DNA of 29,145 nucleotides from a virus, in the IMG/VR virus record IMGVR_UViG_3300023174_000509, positions 1-29,145 of that record; one strand, given 5' to 3'. Positions within the stretch are counted from its first letter, which is position 1. The number at the start of each line of letters is the position of its first letter. A program made the translations under genes and the position numbers. Positions 27,570-29,145 of the stretch are shown piece by piece. The notes beneath the pieces are model-generated. The model worked only from the letters and a program-made list of their open reading frames with translations. It ran no database searches and had not been told where the DNA came from.

Positions 27570-29051
27570 ATGACAACACGCAATTACTCCTCTCGCTCGC
27601 AGCAGACAACACTAACAAGTGCAGTCACCGCTGGCGCATCAACGATAGTTGTCCAGTCAGGTACTGCACTCCTTGGTGGTCAATCTATTCCTGCGGGTAC
27701 AACCTTTACGGTTGTAGTAGACCCAGACACAGCGCTCGAAGAAATCTTAGATGCCACCGCGGTATCGACTAACACCTTTACGGTAACCCGTGCTATTGAT
27801 GGCTCGTCAGCCCAGGCTCACTCTGCTGGCGCAGTAGTTCGTCACATGGCTATTGGTCGCGACTACCGCGAAGCCAATGCCCACGTAGAGGCTTCTACGG
27901 GCGTTCACGGCATCTCTAACTCTTCTTCTGTAGTCGGAACTATCGACACTCAGACCCTGACTAACAAGACCCTTACAAGCCCTACAATCACTAACCCTAA
28001 CATCTCTGGTGCTGGAGTAGATGCAAGCATTGTGTTTGAAGGTGCAACACCTGATGCCTTTGAGACTACACTGACTGTAGTTGACCCTACACAGGATAAC
28101 ACAATCACAATGCCTAACACAACAGGCACAGTGGTAATTGCTACCGCAGTACAGACTCTTACTAACAAGACTTTAACTAGCCCAACCATTTCAGGCTCGC
28201 CAGTTATTACTGGTCTATCTTCTGCTGGTATGTCAGCATCATCTGCTACTCCTAAGGATTATGTAGATAGCATTTTAGGTTCAGCAACTTCTGCAGCGAC
28301 TTCTGCTGCTAGTGCAGCAACTAGCGCTACCTCTGCTGCTACGAGCGCTACAAGTGCAGCAGCCAGTGCCACAGCAGCAGCAGCCTCCGCAACAACATCA
28401 GCGAGTTCTGCAACAGCAGCAGCAACCAGTGCTACAAGCGCAGCGGCATCTGCTACAGCAGCGGCAACTAGTGCAACTAGTGCAGCAGCAAGTGCAACTA
28501 CTGCCGCTAACTCAGTAGCGACAATTGCAGGCTATGCAACTACTGCTTCTAACTCTGCTAGCGCAGCAGCGACTAGCGCTGCAAGTGCTGCAACATCTGC
28601 TGCATCTGCAGCGGCATCTACAAGTGCTGCTGCTGCTAGTGCAACCGCTGCAGCGACAAGCGCTACATCTGCTGCTAACTCTGCAACGGCTGCAGCCACG
28701 TCAGCGACAAGTGCTGCTACATCAGCAACGGCAGCAGCAACATCTGCTACTAGCGCTGCAGCAAGTGCAGCATCGGCTGCTGGTGTTTTATCTGCAGCCT
28801 ATACGGCAAAGGGTGTAATACTTGTAGGAACAGGTGCTGGTGCTTATGCTGTGCAAACAGTAGGAAGCAATGGGCAAGTACTTACCGCTAACTCTGCTCA
28901 AGCCGATGGTGTTGAGTGGACGACTGTTGATGCTCTACCTAGCCAGACTGGTAACTCAGGAAAATATTTAACCACTAACGGCTCAGCAGCAAGTTGGGCT
29001 ACAATAACAACTGACCCCACACCAACCGCGTTTATGCTCGGTGGAATGTAA
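27570..29051 (+). CDS. tail fibre with Ala/Ser/Thr heptad-repeat shaft
   Basis: The 493-residue protein has four parts. A beta N-terminal domain (TTLTSAVTAGASTIVVQSGT) with AHSAGAVVRHMAIGRDYREA looks virion-anchoring. Two copies of QTLTNKTLTSPTI lie near residues 128 and 195. A shaft of about 170 residues (about 238-408) is built of heptads of SAATSAT type. A C-terminal tip has two related turns (GQVLTANSAQADGVEW and GKYLTTNGSAASWA). Fibres of this type are trimers that bind the host surface. The heptads are nearly all Ala/Ser/Thr, so the coiled coil would be slender and Ala-packed. The start has GGAAT upstream. Confidence 0.8.
   Translation: MTTRNYSSRSQQTTLTSAVTAGASTIVVQSGTALLGGQSIPAGTTFTVVVDPDTALEEILDATAVSTNTFTVTRAIDGSSAQAHSAGAVVRHMAIGRDYREANAHVEASTGVHGISNSSSVVGTIDTQTLTNKTLTSPTITNPNISGAGVDASIVFEGATPDAFETTLTVVDPTQDNTITMPNTTGTVVIATAVQTLTNKTLTSPTISGSPVITGLSSAGMSASSATPKDYVDSILGSATSAATSAASAATSATSAATSATSAAASATAAAASATTSASSATAAATSATSAAASATAAATSATSAAASATTAANSVATIAGYATTASNSASAAATSAASAATSAASAAASTSAAAASATAAATSATSAANSATAAATSATSAATSATAAATSATSAAASAASAAGVLSAAYTAKGVILVGTGAGAYAVQTVGSNGQVLTANSAQADGVEWTTVDALPSQTGNSGKYLTTNGSAASWATITTDPTPTAFMLGGM
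28281..28790 (+). repeat. 21-bp-type degenerate repeats encoding Ala/Ser/Thr heptads
   Basis: About 24 consecutive seven-residue units (SAATSAT, SAAASAT, AAATSAT and variants) are encoded with heavily varied synonymous codons (GCA/GCT/GCG, AGT/TCT/AGC). The array is conserved as protein but not as DNA, which limits recombination between units. One break (VATIAGYATTASNS) interrupts the array near its middle. Confidence 0.75.
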
Positions 29052-29067
29052 CTAAGGAGAAATAATA

Positions 29068-29145
29068 ATGCCAACAACATACAAGGTGCTAGGGCAGTCT
29101 AACCCGTCTGCTACCACGGCAACAACACTATACACAGTGCCATCT
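29068..29145 (+). CDS. start of a tail-tip / fibre-associated protein (partial)
   Basis: ATG 29068 with AAGGAG upstream opens a frame running off the right edge: MPTTYKVLGQSNPSATTATT, then LYTVPS. This Thr-rich start, ending in LYTVPS, is the usual N-terminus of small phage tail or receptor-binding accessory proteins. Only 26 residues are visible. It follows the fibre by 16 bases. Confidence 0.6.
   Translation, partial: MPTTYKVLGQSNPSATTATTLYTVPS

Noticed and set aside
28312-28818. Gln/Leu-rich + frames inside the fibre shaft
   Set aside because: They are out-of-frame readings of the GCA/GCT-rich heptad repeats.

Overview
This window looks like the central part of a double-stranded DNA tailed phage genome whose host is an actinobacterium, probably a free-living aquatic one. 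It carries a terminase, a portal, an N4-gp56-type major capsid protein, a scaffold and a fibre. The host call rests on a WhiB-family iron-sulfur regulator (a family restricted to Actinobacteria and their phages), on TANNNT-type -10 boxes, and on a moderate-GC, gene-dense, overlap-rich organisation like that of freshwater actinophages. No tape measure or tail sheath is visible, and a 1594-residue glycine-zipper protein lies in the head module. A short-tailed (podovirus-like) virion with ejection proteins is therefore the best guess. This is inference.

Layout. Positions 1-3349 (+ strand) are the end of a replication/nucleotide module: the tail of a probable DnaB-like helicase, a Holliday-junction-resolvase-like nuclease, a CHC2/Toprim primase split over two frames, a DUF1599/Nmad1 protein, a second PD-(D/E)XK-like nuclease and a sigma-factor-like protein. 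Positions 3372-8892 (- strand) form one tightly packed leftward operon of about 16 mostly small genes. Many are Cys-rich zinc proteins. The block includes an FmdB-type zinc ribbon, a secreted lytic-transglycosylase-like enzyme, WhiB, and a class II glutamine amidotransferase paired with a zinc-array amidoligase. Several of its genes (about 35-59 aa) are recovered here by direct translation.

Positions 8893-9813 are a 921-bp control region. Its left half holds four leftward sigma70-type promoters with exact 17-bp spacers; two more lie inside the operon. Five of the six -35 boxes sit in a shared ACTTG-A-CAAGT palindrome or a close variant. Next come nine 11-bp-period iterons in three groups of three, a perfect CRP/GlxR-type core (TGTGA-N6-TCACA), a possible terminator, inverted repeats and a very AT-rich stretch. 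This is a candidate origin, packaging site or late-promoter region.

Positions 9814-29145 (+ strand) are the late operon: large terminase with an N-terminal HTH, a small basic protein, portal, a proteasome/HslV-like Ntn hydrolase (candidate prohead protease), the giant virion protein and three companions, scaffold, and major capsid. These are followed by a run of tiny Lys-rich proteins, a connector/tail protein, an Ala/Ser/Thr heptad-repeat tail fibre, and the start of another tail-tip protein.

How it works together (inference): the leftward operon, driven by strong operator-bearing promoters, takes over the host through WhiB, zinc proteins and cell-wall or metabolite modification. The left rightward module replicates DNA and supplies a sigma-like factor. 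The right module builds and packages the virion.
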